Made by a program: the position numbers and the translations under genes
DNA from: Actinomycetes bacterium
Lineage (GTDB): Bacteria; Actinomycetota; Acidimicrobiia; Spongiisociales; UBA5794
DNA: 40,418 nucleotides
Assembly: GCA_023336815.1 (NCBI GenBank)
Contig: JAMBLJ010000012.1
Location: 1-40,418 of the forward strand
Reading direction: 5' to 3'
Shown: one piece after another, positions 24,941-34,019 of the stretch
How the letters are laid out: each line of letters opens with the position of its first letter
Position numbering within the stretch: the first letter of the stretch is position 1
The notes under the pieces: generated by a model
Told to the model about the DNA's origin: nothing
The model's database searches: none
Seen by the model: only the letters and a program-made list of their open reading frames with translations

Positions 24941-26340
24941 TCGAACTCTCCTTCACCGAGGTTGTCATCGCCCTCGGGTACCTAGCGGCTGGCGTCCTCT
25001 TCATCGTTGGATTGAAGGGACTCACATCCCCAAAGACCGCACGGCGCGGCAACCGCATCGCATCGATCGGCATGCTCGTTGCGATTATCATCGTCATCTT
25101 CGACCTCGTGTCTCACGACCAGATCAGCTCGAACACGGCCTGGGCCATCATCGGCGGGGGCGTTCTGGTTGGCGGGGCCATTGGTGGCTATCTCGCACTG
25201 CGAGTCAAGATGACGGACATGCCACAGCTCGTCGCGGCGTTCAACGGCTTTGGTGGTGGCGCATCCGCACTTGTCGCTGCCGAGGTGATCGTCTCGATAG
25301 AAGCTGCTTTCTCAGTCGAGATCGGCGTTACCACAGCATTGTCCCTCATCATCGGGTCGATCACACTCACCGGCTCCTTCATCGCCTACGCCAAGCTTCA
25401 GGGGCTGATCGGCGGAAAGCCAGTCGCGATCCCCGGTGGCCCGGCGACGAACGCGATAATCGCTGCTGCCACGGTTGCAGCAAGCGTGTTCGCCATCGCG
25501 ACGGGAAACACGACGGGATACTGGATCGCAACGGGACTGGCACTCGTTCTCGGTATCACCGCAGTACTTCCGATCGGCGGCGCAGATATGCCCGTCGTCA
25601 TCTCATTGCTCAACTCCTTCTCGGGTCTCGCTGCAGCAATGGCAGGATTCACGATCGGGAACCAGGCGCTGATCATCGGAGGAGCGCTCGTCGGGGCTGC
25701 CGGTCTGATCCTGACGCTCGACATGTCGGTTGCTATGAACAGATCGATCCCGAACATCTTGTTCTCTGGGTTCGGAGGTACAGTATCTGACGAAGAGATC
25801 GGTACGAAACCTGTCAAGAGAGCGACCGCTGAAGATGCTGCGATCGCTCTCTCCTACGCCGAGCGCGTCATCGTTGTTCCCGGTTATGGCCTGGCTGTCG
25901 CTCAAGCCCAATACGCTGTGCGCGATCTCGCGAATGCCCTTGAGGAGAAGGGTGTCGAGGTCCACTACGCGATCCATCCGGTAGCCGGGCGGATGCCAGG
26001 TCACATGAACGTGTTGCTGGCGGAAGCGGATATCTCGTACGATCTTCTCCTAGACCTCGACCAGTCGAATCCGCGCTTCGGTCAGACAGATGTTGTTCTG
26101 GTCATCGGTGCAAACGACGTGATCAATCCTGCGGCGAAGAACGACGAGAACAGCCCCATCTACGGAATGCCGATTCTCAACGTCGACGAGGCAACCACCG
26201 TGATCGTGGTCAAGCGTAGTTTGTCCCCTGGGTTCGCTGGCATCGACAATCCGCTCTTCTACGAGGAGGGCACGATGATGTACTTCGCTGACGCCAAGGT
26301 GGCACTCGAGGAAACGCTTAGCGCCGTCAATCAACTCTGA
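24937..26340 (+). CDS. pntB: NAD(P) transhydrogenase subunit beta
   Basis: A 467-residue subunit: an N-terminal membrane half with about eight or nine helices, then the NADP-binding domain III. Seen: 'NGFGGGASALVAAE', 'VIVVPGYGLAVAQAQYAV' (nucleotide-binding glycines), 'YAIHPVAGRMPGHMNVLLAEA', 'VIGANDVINPAA' and the C-terminal 'VVKRSLSPGFAGIDNPLFY'. With pntAA and pntAB it forms the complete enzyme, which uses the proton gradient to make NADPH. The nitroreductase gene begins one base after its stop. Confidence 0.97.
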   Translation: MIELSFTEVVIALGYLAAGVLFIVGLKGLTSPKTARRGNRIASIGMLVAIIIVIFDLVSHDQISSNTAWAIIGGGVLVGGAIGGYLALRVKMTDMPQLVAAFNGFGGGASALVAAEVIVSIEAAFSVEIGVTTALSLIIGSITLTGSFIAYAKLQGLIGGKPVAIPGGPATNAIIAAATVAASVFAIATGNTTGYWIATGLALVLGITAVLPIGGADMPVVISLLNSFSGLAAAMAGFTIGNQALIIGGALVGAAGLILTLDMSVAMNRSIPNILFSGFGGTVSDEEIGTKPVKRATAEDAAIALSYAERVIVVPGYGLAVAQAQYAVRDLANALEEKGVEVHYAIHPVAGRMPGHMNVLLAEADISYDLLLDLDQSNPRFGQTDVVLVIGANDVINPAAKNDENSPIYGMPILNVDEATTVIVVKRSLSPGFAGIDNPLFYEEGTMMYFADAKVALEETLSAVNQL

Positions 26341-26341
26341 C

Positions 26342-26956
26342 GTGGAGTTTCGAGAAACGCTCGCTCGGAGGCGTATGGTCCGCAACTACACGGACCAACC
26401 CGTCGATCGCCAGATCCTCGACCGCATCATCGATGCTGGCGTGAGTGCGCCCTCCGCAGGTTTCTCACAGGGACAGCGGTTCGTCGCAGTAACCGACGCG
26501 GAGCAACGCAACGCCATAGCGGCGTCAGCGCACGAACCTGAGTATGTCGCCGACGGTTTCGATCCATGGATCTCTCAGGCACCAGCCCACATCGTCGTCT
26601 GCACGGATCGTGATGCCTATCTGGCGCGGTACTCAGAGGTGGACAAGATGGGACCGGACGGAACACCCTCGACAGAAGAAGATTGGCCCGTTCCCTACTG
26701 GTGGGTTGACGCCGGTGCATCGATGATGGCGATCCTGCTGGCAGCGGTGGATGAGGGGCTCGCAGCGGGATTTCTCGGATCCCACTCTCTCGACCAGATC
26801 CATGAAGCTCTCGGTATCCCAGATGACATCTTGGTCGTCGGCATCGTGACCATCGGATACCCGGCAACCGATCGCAGGTCGAGATCGTTGGCACGCGGCT
26901 GGAACGACCGCGATGAGGTCGTCTTCACAAACTACTGGGGCAACGACAGAGCCTGA
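26342..26956 (+). CDS. nitroreductase-family FMN oxidoreductase
   Basis: A 204-residue protein with the N-terminal 'RETLARRRMVRNYTDQPVDRQILDRII' FMN-binding region and 'DAGVSAPSAGFSQGQRF', then 'WVDAGASMMAILLAAVDEGLAAGFLGS', and ends with the usual short C-terminal helix. The family uses NAD(P)H and FMN to reduce nitro groups, quinones or related compounds; the true substrate is unknown. It begins with GTG one base after pntB, probably by translational coupling, so the transhydrogenase could supply its NADPH. ATG 26375, with GGAGG 3 bases upstream, is an alternative but would remove FMN-binding residues. The 3' end overlaps the convergent trans-sulfuration gene by 25 bases. Confidence 0.88.
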   Translation: MEFRETLARRRMVRNYTDQPVDRQILDRIIDAGVSAPSAGFSQGQRFVAVTDAEQRNAIAASAHEPEYVADGFDPWISQAPAHIVVCTDRDAYLARYSEVDKMGPDGTPSTEEDWPVPYWWVDAGASMMAILLAAVDEGLAAGFLGSHSLDQIHEALGIPDDILVVGIVTIGYPATDRRSRSLARGWNDRDEVVFTNYWGNDRA

Positions 26957-27984
26957 TCAAGGTCGGTGATCAGGTCAGTGACGTCCTCGATACCGATCGA
27001 AAGACGGACGAGACCAGGCTCGATATGCGGGTCGCTCCTGAGACGGTGTTCAGCCAACGATTCCACGCCGCCGAGCGACGTTGCGTTCGTGAACACGGAG
27101 AGGCGAGACACGAATCGATCGGCAGCCTCTGCGGACTCGAGATCGATGGACATCATCGAACCGTATCCAGACATTTGCCGCGATGCTATCTCGTGGCCGT
27201 CATGAGAATCGAGCCCAGGATGCCAGGTATGTACATCTCTATCGACGAACCATCGTGCGATATCACGAGCTGAGCTACTCGCACGAAGGACGCGCAGTTC
27301 GAGCGTGCGGACACCTCTCAGTGCAAGCCATGCATCGAGCGACCCTGGGACGGCGCCCGTAATCGATCGTGTCGATGTCAGCCGCGCTGCGAGTGACTCG
27401 TCGCGCGTGACCAGCACTCCCCCAAGAGCGTCGGAATGTCCCGCAATGAACTTCGTCATCGAGTGCATCACAACATCGATGCCGAAAGTCAGCGGTTGCA
27501 TCAGGACGGGTGTTGCAAATGTGGCGTCACACACGGTCACGATGCCCGTCCCCGACGTACGTGCGGCTACATCCTCGAGGTCGGTGATCAGACACTTGGG
27601 GTTCGATGGTGTCTCGATCCACCAGAGATCACCACGGGTGAGATCTTCGGGTGCAACGACCTCCAACATCCCACGGTCGGACCGATCCCAGACGAGGTCG
27701 CGGACACCGTGATAGACATCTTCGGGAAGGCTGACCTTGCGGGGTTGCACAACATCGAATACGCCGGAAGCTGCAGCCATTCCCGATGCGTACGCCGTGG
27801 CGTGGCCTCCATCGAGAGATCCGAGCACTGCCTCCAGACGCTCGGTTGTCGAATGGCTCGATCGTCTATACCGTCGCCCGGTGCCATCGACGAAAGTTGA
27901 CGACACACTGATCGGTGGCGCAACGTCAGGCGATTCGCTCAAAGATGCGTCGGCGTGCAGCGCCCTCGTTGAGAATCCATCCAT
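26932..27984 (-). CDS. cystathionine synthase/lyase-family PLP enzyme
   Basis: A 350-residue trans-sulfuration enzyme. Seen: 'FSTRALHAD' and 'PPISVSSTF' at the N-terminus, 'GHATAYASGMAA', Asp153 in 'VCDATFATPV' and the Schiff-base Lys178 in 'VVMHSMTKFIAGHSD', then 'SLGGVESLAEH' and 'LVRLSIGIED'. Cystathionine gamma-synthase, gamma-lyase and methionine gamma-lyase share these. It is a little short (380-400 is usual). The usual 'YSRxxNPT' is altered to 'YRRSSHSTT', so substrate choice is uncertain. ATG 27984 has TACACT 7 bases upstream. Convergent overlap with the nitroreductase gene. Confidence 0.87.
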   Translation of the reverse strand: MDGFSTRALHADASLSESPDVAPPISVSSTFVDGTGRRYRRSSHSTTERLEAVLGSLDGGHATAYASGMAAASGVFDVVQPRKVSLPEDVYHGVRDLVWDRSDRGMLEVVAPEDLTRGDLWWIETPSNPKCLITDLEDVAARTSGTGIVTVCDATFATPVLMQPLTFGIDVVMHSMTKFIAGHSDALGGVLVTRDESLAARLTSTRSITGAVPGSLDAWLALRGVRTLELRVLRASSSARDIARWFVDRDVHTWHPGLDSHDGHEIASRQMSGYGSMMSIDLESAEAADRFVSRLSVFTNATSLGGVESLAEHRLRSDPHIEPGLVRLSIGIEDVTDLITDLDQALSLPQ

Positions 27985-27991
27985 GCCGCCA

Positions 27992-27997
27992 AGTGTA
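27992..27997 (-). promoter_or_regulatory. putative leaderless -10 of the trans-sulfuration gene
   Basis: On the minus strand TACACT ends 7 bases before the ATG at 27984. GTGTCA 17 bases further upstream matches four of six -35 positions. No Shine-Dalgarno. Confidence 0.42.
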
Positions 27998-28152
27998 GGA
28001 GTCGGTCCCTGTCGTGACACACCGCTACCATCCACCAACGGTCCCCCATACCTCAGGATTCCGATGCACAACTTGACATCTGCTCGTCCCTGGCTGTCTT
28101 GGCGTGGCTCTACACACTGCCACCTCGTTCCCTCTCTCGTCGTTTCTTGACC

Positions 28153-29376
28153 GTGGGCACCCACTCGCCCGGCACACGAGACACACAAGACGAGCTGAGA
28201 GAGTTCCGATCCCGATTCGTCATCGACGATGCCATGCTGTATCTCGATGGGAACTCACTCGGACGGTTGCCGCTTGGTACCATCAACGCCGTCAGATCCG
28301 TAGTGGAAGAGGAGTGGGCACATGAGCTTGTACTCGGGTGGGACCACTGGATTGGTCTTGGCGAGACCATCGGGGACCGACTCGCTCCGTTGATCGGTGC
28401 GACAGCTGGCGAAGTGGTACTGAGCGATCAGACGTCGGTCAACCTCTACAAGGTCGCATCCGCTGCGCTGGCTGGTACTGGCAGGACGATCATCGTCACG
28501 GATCGCGGCAACTTTCCATCTGATCGATACATCCTCGACGCAGTAGCTCGATCCGCTGGCGGAGAACTCCGGTTCATTTCAGAAGATCCGACACTCGACG
28601 ATCTCGCTGCTGCGCTCGACGCCTCAGTCGGCGTTGTTTCTCTTTCGCACGTTGGCTACCGGTCCGGTGTGATGCTCGATGGCGCCGCAATGACAGCTGT
28701 GGCCCATGACGCTGGCGCATCCATGATCTGGGATCTGGCTCACTCCGCAGGGTCCGTTCCGGTCGCTCTCAACGAGTGGAACGCCGATCTCGCGGTCGGG
28801 TGTACCTACAAATATCTCAATGGTGGACCAGGATCACCAGGTTTCCTCTACGTGCGATCAGATCTGCTCGAGCAGCTGGAGCAGCCAATCCCTGGCTGGT
28901 TCTCGCACGCAGATCAGTTCGCGATGTCCGAAACCTACGAACCCGCTCGATCGATTCGGCGATTCGTCGTTGGCACCCCTCCCATCATCTCGCTGGTTGC
29001 CGCCGGTGTCGGGATCGACATGACGGCAGAGGCTGGCATCGATGCCATTCGCCGCAAGAGCATTGAGCTCACCTCACTGTTCACCGAAGGTCTTACATCG
29101 CTGCGACACCATGGGCTCGTGCAGATCACGCCAGCAGATCCGGGCTCGCGCGGATCGCACATAACGGTGTCGCATCCGCGCGGATACCAGATCTCGCAGG
29201 CTCTCCGTGCACAAAACGTCATCCCGGATTTCAGAGAACCGGATCTCGTCCGATTCGGGTTCGCTCCGCTCTACAACACATACGCCGAAGTCGAGCGCGC
29301 ACTTGAGATTCTCGAGAGCATCCTCACGACCGAAGCCCACGCTACGTTTCCAGAGGCTCGCGGCCGTGTGACTTAG
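28153..29376 (+). CDS. kynU: kynureninase
   Basis: A 407-residue PLP enzyme cleaving L-kynurenine or 3-hydroxykynurenine to anthranilate or 3-hydroxyanthranilate plus alanine. Seen: 'MLYLDGNSLGRLP', 'GNFPSDRYIL', 'SLSHVGYRSGVMLD', Asp in 'MIWDLAHSAGSVPV' and Lys220 in 'VGCTYKYLNGGPGSPGFLYV'. The start is uncertain: GTG 28153 and TTG 28147 both give a normal N-terminus, neither has a Shine-Dalgarno, and the open frame runs up to 28099. No other tryptophan-degradation gene is present, but anthranilate links it to trpD later in the window (loose inference). Convergent with uridine phosphorylase, 7 bases apart. Confidence 0.92.
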   Translation: MGTHSPGTRDTQDELREFRSRFVIDDAMLYLDGNSLGRLPLGTINAVRSVVEEEWAHELVLGWDHWIGLGETIGDRLAPLIGATAGEVVLSDQTSVNLYKVASAALAGTGRTIIVTDRGNFPSDRYILDAVARSAGGELRFISEDPTLDDLAAALDASVGVVSLSHVGYRSGVMLDGAAMTAVAHDAGASMIWDLAHSAGSVPVALNEWNADLAVGCTYKYLNGGPGSPGFLYVRSDLLEQLEQPIPGWFSHADQFAMSETYEPARSIRRFVVGTPPIISLVAAGVGIDMTAEAGIDAIRRKSIELTSLFTEGLTSLRHHGLVQITPADPGSRGSHITVSHPRGYQISQALRAQNVIPDFREPDLVRFGFAPLYNTYAEVERALEILESILTTEAHATFPEARGRVT

Positions 29377-29383
29377 TCCCGCG

Positions 29384-30178
29384 CTATCCCCTCGTATCCG
29401 CCTCGAATATCAGCCGGATCGTCTCGCAACCAAGTCGCGCAAGCTTTTCGATCTGATCGCCCGAATGGTCGAACTGATCCTCGGGATCGAATTCGCCCGA
29501 CTCACCGCTGACACGCAGGACGTTGTCGAGTACCACCGCAGCACCACCTGCGCGAAGACCCCAGAGCCTTGCGAGTACGAAGATGACGCTCGCTTCCATC
29601 TCGGCTCCAAGAACGTTGAGACGTCTGAGATCCTCGAAATGGTTCTCCCAATCCGATTGCCAGAATCCATGGAACGATGAACCAGGCCTCGGATGCCGCG
29701 CGTAGAAGGTGTCGGCAGAACGTGTTACACCCACGTGGTACGGATATCCGAGGCCTTTGGCAGCGGTGATGGCAGCGGTGACGACGTCATGGCTGGCAAC
29801 GGCGGGATACTCCGGAGGTGCGTATCCGTGGGAAGCACCGTCGAGACGCATCGCTGCGTCGAAAATCGCGAGGTCGCCGTTCGCCACATCATCGAGGAAC
29901 GTTCCGCATGTGCCGACGCGAAAGAACGTCGTTGCACCCGCTCGCGCAAGCTCCTCCAAAGCAATGGCGGTCGACGGTGCGCCGATACCCGTCGACGTGC
30001 AACTGATAGGCACACCTCTATACGTCCCCGTGTACGTCACGTACTCCCGATTCGTAGCAACGTGCCGTGCGTCGTCCCACAGAGATGCGATGGTCTCGAC
30101 CCGGCCAGGGTCACCAGGCAGCAGCACGTAGGGTGCCACATCTCCCCCTTCGATCTGCAGATGGTATTCAGCGCCCAT
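29384..30178 (-). CDS. udp: uridine phosphorylase-like nucleoside phosphorylase
   Basis: A 264-residue member of the NP-I nucleoside phosphorylases, which split nucleosides with phosphate to free base and ribose 1-phosphate. Seen: 'VLLPGDPGRVETIA' (phosphate loop), 'SCTSTGIGAPSTAIALEEL', 'FFRVGTCGTF', and 'LGAEMEASVIFVLAR', the MEAS ribose-binding motif. The 'QSDWENHFEDLRRLNVLGAEMEAS' region resembles uridine phosphorylases rather than purine ones. CGGAGA 6 bases upstream fixes the start at 30178 over the upstream TTG at 30202. The glycosylase gene lies 51 bases upstream in the same direction. Confidence 0.88.
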   Translation of the reverse strand: MGAEYHLQIEGGDVAPYVLLPGDPGRVETIASLWDDARHVATNREYVTYTGTYRGVPISCTSTGIGAPSTAIALEELARAGATTFFRVGTCGTFLDDVANGDLAIFDAAMRLDGASHGYAPPEYPAVASHDVVTAAITAAKGLGYPYHVGVTRSADTFYARHPRPGSSFHGFWQSDWENHFEDLRRLNVLGAEMEASVIFVLARLWGLRAGGAAVVLDNVLRVSGESGEFDPEDQFDHSGDQIEKLARLGCETIRLIFEADTRG

Positions 30179-30229
30179 GATGTCTCCGATCGACACGTTC
30201 AATGTAGGGGATTCGCGACCGATACAACC

Positions 30230-31102
30230 TCAGAGATGCCGGCGAATCGGCGATTTGGGTCCGTACCTGGGCGCATGAACACCAGCCGCCTTGAGTGCGA
30301 CGAGGATTCGACGCCGCTCGGGTCGATACGGTTCCAGCAGTGCGAACATGCGATCGTCGTCGCCTCGCGATTCCCCTGCAAGCGCGTAGGCAACCGTATT
30401 GGGCAAGTGGTAGTCGCCCGGGGGAACAGCATCCCTATCACCGTACGCAACACCCATCACGGTCTCGACCGTCCACGGGCCGATACCGCGAACTGCCATC
30501 AGCCGCGTACGAGCAGCGTGGATATCCATCGTCAGGATCTCATCCAGGCGCTTCGCTCGCCTTGCTACTTCGATGAGCGTGGACGCTCGCTTTCGTTCAA
30601 CGCCTGCTCCGTGAAGATCCTCGTACGTCAACCTGGCGATCACCTCAGGGCGCGGGAAGGTCAAGATCGCTTCGTTCGGGCCTGGAGCACGATCACCGAA
30701 TCTCGCCACGATCCGACGGCGCGCCGAGAGTGATTCAGACTTCGTGACCAACTGGCCGAGGATCGTCACGACGAGAGCTTCGAAAACTGCCCCCGTGGCA
30801 CCCAGCCGCACGGAGGCCGTCTTTCTGAGCAGATCCGCGATGTCACGATCCGGGGCTTCTATAGCGACCCGATCATCGAGACCAACGAGGATGGGCAGGC
30901 GCTCCAGAAGCGCAGCGCCTCCATCTCCCCACGCACGTGCACGCACGGCCTGGCCCCGTACCGACACCTGGATTGTGCCCACGCCGTGATCTGTTGCAGT
31001 CGACCACCACCAGGTACCGTCCGACTCGATCACACCAGCCTTCAACATGCGAACGGTCATTGCGAGGTCAAACGGGCGGTCAAGGCCGAGCACACGATCC
31101 AT
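30230..31102 (-). CDS. AlkA-like DNA-3-methyladenine glycosylase
   Basis: A 290-residue base-excision repair enzyme of the HhH-GPD superfamily. The helix-hairpin-helix is 'LMAVRGIGPWTVETVMGVAYG', and the catalytic Asp230 follows in 'VPPGDYHLPN'. The N-terminal about 90 residues match the mixed alpha/beta domain of AlkA-type enzymes. It should remove alkylated purines. The start is taken at ATG 31102 because TAGCGT lies 7 bases upstream; ATG 31108 is nearly as good and the open frame upstream is unsupported. Divergent from the rRNA/tRNA methyltransferase. Confidence 0.88.
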   Translation of the reverse strand: MDRVLGLDRPFDLAMTVRMLKAGVIESDGTWWWSTATDHGVGTIQVSVRGQAVRARAWGDGGAALLERLPILVGLDDRVAIEAPDRDIADLLRKTASVRLGATGAVFEALVVTILGQLVTKSESLSARRRIVARFGDRAPGPNEAILTFPRPEVIARLTYEDLHGAGVERKRASTLIEVARRAKRLDEILTMDIHAARTRLMAVRGIGPWTVETVMGVAYGDRDAVPPGDYHLPNTVAYALAGESRGDDDRMFALLEPYRPERRRILVALKAAGVHAPRYGPKSPIRRHL

Positions 31103-31109
31103 ACACATG

Positions 31110-31115
31110 ACGCTA
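31110..31115 (-). promoter_or_regulatory. putative leaderless -10 of the glycosylase gene
   Basis: On the minus strand TAGCGT, preceded by TG, ends 7 bases before ATG 31102. No Shine-Dalgarno for either candidate start. Confidence 0.35.
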
Positions 31116-31186
31116 CACACTGGTTCACCGCCAACGAACGCCTGGTGCATACCGTGCCTACCATCACTGGACTACCAACAGGACCA

Positions 31187-31963
31187 ATGAACTACGAAAC
31201 TGAACCACCCGTAGATATCGAGAGCATGGCGAACCCCCGCGTCAAGAGCTGGGCTGCTCTTACCAGGCGAAGCGAGCGCGATCGTTCTGGCCGGTTCATC
31301 GTCGAAGGACTTCGCGAGGCGTCCCGTGCTGCCGGGCTATTGACCATCGCCGAGTCCATCGTGTGTCCTGAGTACGCGCAAGAGGACCCTGGCCTACCGA
31401 ACACGGTAACCGTCAGCGCCCGAGTCTTCGACAAACTGTCGCACAGGCAGCACCCGGATGGTGTTCTCGTCATCGCTCTCGCACCCGAGTTCTCCCTCGA
31501 TAGGTTCTCGCCCCCCTCCCCCGCTCTTGTCCTCGTTGCGGATGGTCTTGAGAAACCCGGCAACATCGGTGCGATCCTTCGCACATGTGATGCGATGGGT
31601 GCATCGTTCATCGGTTCGTCTCTCGCTACCGACATCAGCAATCCGAACGTTGTGCGATCCGCTCAAGGATCTCTGTTCTCGACACACATCGCCGTCGCTA
31701 ACAGGGACGCAGCGATCGCGTGGTGCTCGGATCACACCTCGGTTGTCATCGCGCACCTTGACCCGACAGCGAAGACACCGTGGGATCTGGATCTCAGCGT
31801 TCCGACCAGCATCGTCATCGGAAGCGAACACGATGGCGTCGATCCTTCCTGGATGGGTGTCGGAAGCCCTGCCGTTGTGCCAACACAGGGAACCGCGGAT
31901 TCGCTCAATGCCTCAGTTACTGCCGCCATGTTCCTTTCCGAGGCGAGCAGACAAAGACGCTGA
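31187..31963 (+). CDS. TrmH/SpoU-family RNA 2'-O-methyltransferase
   Basis: A 258-residue knotted SPOUT methyltransferase acting on rRNA or tRNA with S-adenosylmethionine. An N-terminal substrate-binding part starts 'NPRVKSWAALTRRSERDRSGRFIVEG'. The three SpoU motifs follow: 'DGLEKPGNIGAILRTCDAMGA' (motif 1 with Asn and Arg), 'SIVIGSEHDGVD' (motif 2) and 'SLNASVTAAMFLSEA' (motif 3). The exact target nucleotide cannot be read. ATG 31187 has AGGA 4 bases upstream and ATG 31215 is an alternative. Divergent from the glycosylase gene. Confidence 0.9.
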   Translation: MNYETEPPVDIESMANPRVKSWAALTRRSERDRSGRFIVEGLREASRAAGLLTIAESIVCPEYAQEDPGLPNTVTVSARVFDKLSHRQHPDGVLVIALAPEFSLDRFSPPSPALVLVADGLEKPGNIGAILRTCDAMGASFIGSSLATDISNPNVVRSAQGSLFSTHIAVANRDAAIAWCSDHTSVVIAHLDPTAKTPWDLDLSVPTSIVIGSEHDGVDPSWMGVGSPAVVPTQGTADSLNASVTAAMFLSEASRQRR

Positions 31964-32069
31964 TCCGGACCTACCATCGCTGACGTTGCGCTCGTGTACG
32001 CCCGTCTACAGACTGAACAACCAACGTTGTGCACCTGCACGATGTTGACGAACCTGAAGGATCCACCGA

Positions 32070-33992
32070 ATGCGATTCGTACTCCGGCAAGGAACATCGA
32101 CAACCGCACGTGCCGACGCAACGATGCTTGCGACGCTCGGTCTTCCTGGAGGCGGAATACTGCGGATCGGCGATACCCACGTTGCCGTGTCACCGTCCGA
32201 GATGCGGACTATCAACGACATCGAGATATCTCCAAGCGCGTTCGACAACGGTGCTGGCTCTGTGGGGGACGCTGTTCCTGTCATGCGTGCGGTTGTACCC
32301 GCCGCGGCGTCGGTTCAGACGCAGATCAATGGTGTCCCATCACAGACCGTCCCAGTCGAACTCGCTGGAGTACCTGTGACTGCCGGTGAACGATACCGGA
32401 CGGAGGCAGGAACGATCGTGGTCGTGTCGGTGGAACCTTCCCCCACGGCAGTTGTCACCACCACGACAGTCATCGGCATCGAGCTTTCACCCGACGGTGA
32501 CTCCATCGAAGAGGGATCGTCAGACGACAGGGCAGAAGGAACATCCGTGCTGACGGCAGGCCTCGACAATGAGTACGAACTGCTGGTCGGATGGCTCCGA
32601 CTCCTCGTTGGCGATCGACCGACCGCACCAGGTCAGAGGCTCGCAGGGATCGTTATCAGCGGGCCGCCAGGGTGTGGCAAGGGGGAACTCGTCGCAAACG
32701 GATGCCGTGACCTCGGGTACGAGATCGATACGATCGATCTGCGAACTGTCACGACACCCGAGCGCCTGCTCACGAAGTTCGAACAAGCAATCGCGAAGGC
32801 TCAACCCAGATCGATCATCTATCTCAAGAGGCTGGATCATCTCGTCGGCAGCGACAGCACGGTTCGCCACCAGACCGCCGCAGTCACAAGGTGGCTGCTT
32901 GATACAGTCGCCGACATACGCGGGGTCGCCGTCGTTGTCGGAACACGCCTATCTGATCTGCCCGTGATCCTTGATGCGAGTGAGCTCCTTCCCCGCACCC
33001 TGCCGATCGCTCCGCCTGACCGTGAACGCCGTATCGCTCTTTTCGCCAGCGCGCTAGGGCCGGGACATAACGTTGACAAGGCTCGTCTTGCGAACGCTTC
33101 GCCAGGATTCTCGGCGCTCGACATCTCCTCCGCCGTCCTCGCCGCTCGTGCAGCAACTGAGGGCGATCTCTCAACCACGGCCATCCTTGAGGCGATCGGT
33201 GCAACAACACCGTCGCTTGGAACATCGAATCTCGGCGACGTACCTACCTACGGATTCGACAAGGTCGCGAACCTTACCGATGTCAAGCGAACCCTCACCG
33301 AGACCGTCATCTGGCAGCTGCGAGAACCGGAGCGCTTCACACGGATGGGCATCGAACCACCACGAGGGATCCTGCTGTACGGCCCTCCGGGGACGGGAAA
33401 GACGTACGTCATGCGGGCGCTCGCCCACGAGTCTGGCGCGGCATTCTTCAGCATAAAAGGAGCCGAGCTCCTCGACAAGTGGGTCGGTGAGTCGGAACGC
33501 GGGGTGCGAGAAGTGTTCTCCCGCGCTCGAGCTGTTGCTCCAGCCATCATGTTCTTCGACGAGCTCGATGCACTGGCTCCCCAGCGTGGCAAGTCGGCCA
33601 GCTCCGTGACAGACAGCGTGGTTGCTGCCCTTCTCACCGAACTCGACGGCATTGGTGACCGCGGCGATGTATTCGTCGTCGGTGCTACCAACAGGAAGGA
33701 CCTCATCGACCCCGCGCTCCTTCGCCCAGGACGTCTGGAAGTCCATCTACTACTGGACCTTCCGTCCTCCGAAGCACGGGCCGCGTTCTTTGCGATCACA
33801 TCGGTACCCCTTGCCGAAGACGTCGACATGGTCCAGCTCGTGAGCGTGACGACGGGTTCGTCTTTCGCCGACCTCGAAGGGGTTCTGCGGAGGGCGGCGA
33901 TCGCCTCGATGCGTGAGGACACGTCGGCGTCGAGGGTCTCCATGCGTCACCTGATGACAGCCGTCGAGTCAAAGTCCGCCGCGGGTACATGA
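32070..33992 (+). CDS. Cdc48-like AAA ATPase (actinobacterial Cpa type)
   Basis: A 640-residue double-AAA protein. Residues 1-140 form a beta-rich N-domain like the double-psi barrel of Cdc48. D1 has Walker A 'GPPGCGKG' (198-205), but its Walker B at 249-256 reads 'IIYLKRLD', without the Asp-Glu pair, so hydrolysis there should fail. D2 is complete: 'GPPGTGKT' (438-445), 'IMFFDELD' (493-500), sensor 'GATNRKD' and arginine fingers in 'LRPGRLE'. This matches the Cdc48-like protein of actinobacteria described as a proteasome interactor. It would unfold or remodel proteins. AAGGA about 9 bases upstream supports ATG 32070. No proteasome genes are in the window. Confidence 0.88.
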   Translation: MRFVLRQGTSTTARADATMLATLGLPGGGILRIGDTHVAVSPSEMRTINDIEISPSAFDNGAGSVGDAVPVMRAVVPAAASVQTQINGVPSQTVPVELAGVPVTAGERYRTEAGTIVVVSVEPSPTAVVTTTTVIGIELSPDGDSIEEGSSDDRAEGTSVLTAGLDNEYELLVGWLRLLVGDRPTAPGQRLAGIVISGPPGCGKGELVANGCRDLGYEIDTIDLRTVTTPERLLTKFEQAIAKAQPRSIIYLKRLDHLVGSDSTVRHQTAAVTRWLLDTVADIRGVAVVVGTRLSDLPVILDASELLPRTLPIAPPDRERRIALFASALGPGHNVDKARLANASPGFSALDISSAVLAARAATEGDLSTTAILEAIGATTPSLGTSNLGDVPTYGFDKVANLTDVKRTLTETVIWQLREPERFTRMGIEPPRGILLYGPPGTGKTYVMRALAHESGAAFFSIKGAELLDKWVGESERGVREVFSRARAVAPAIMFFDELDALAPQRGKSASSVTDSVVAALLTELDGIGDRGDVFVVGATNRKDLIDPALLRPGRLEVHLLLDLPSSEARAAFFAITSVPLAEDVDMVQLVSVTTGSSFADLEGVLRRAAIASMREDTSASRVSMRHLMTAVESKSAAGT

Positions 33993-34019
33993 CAAGCACG
34001 TTCCACCGTGGACATGGTC

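Noticed and set aside
32315-33943. Several minus-strand frames opposite the Cpa-like gene
   Set aside because: Ser/Arg-rich antisense shadows of a conserved AAA ATPase.
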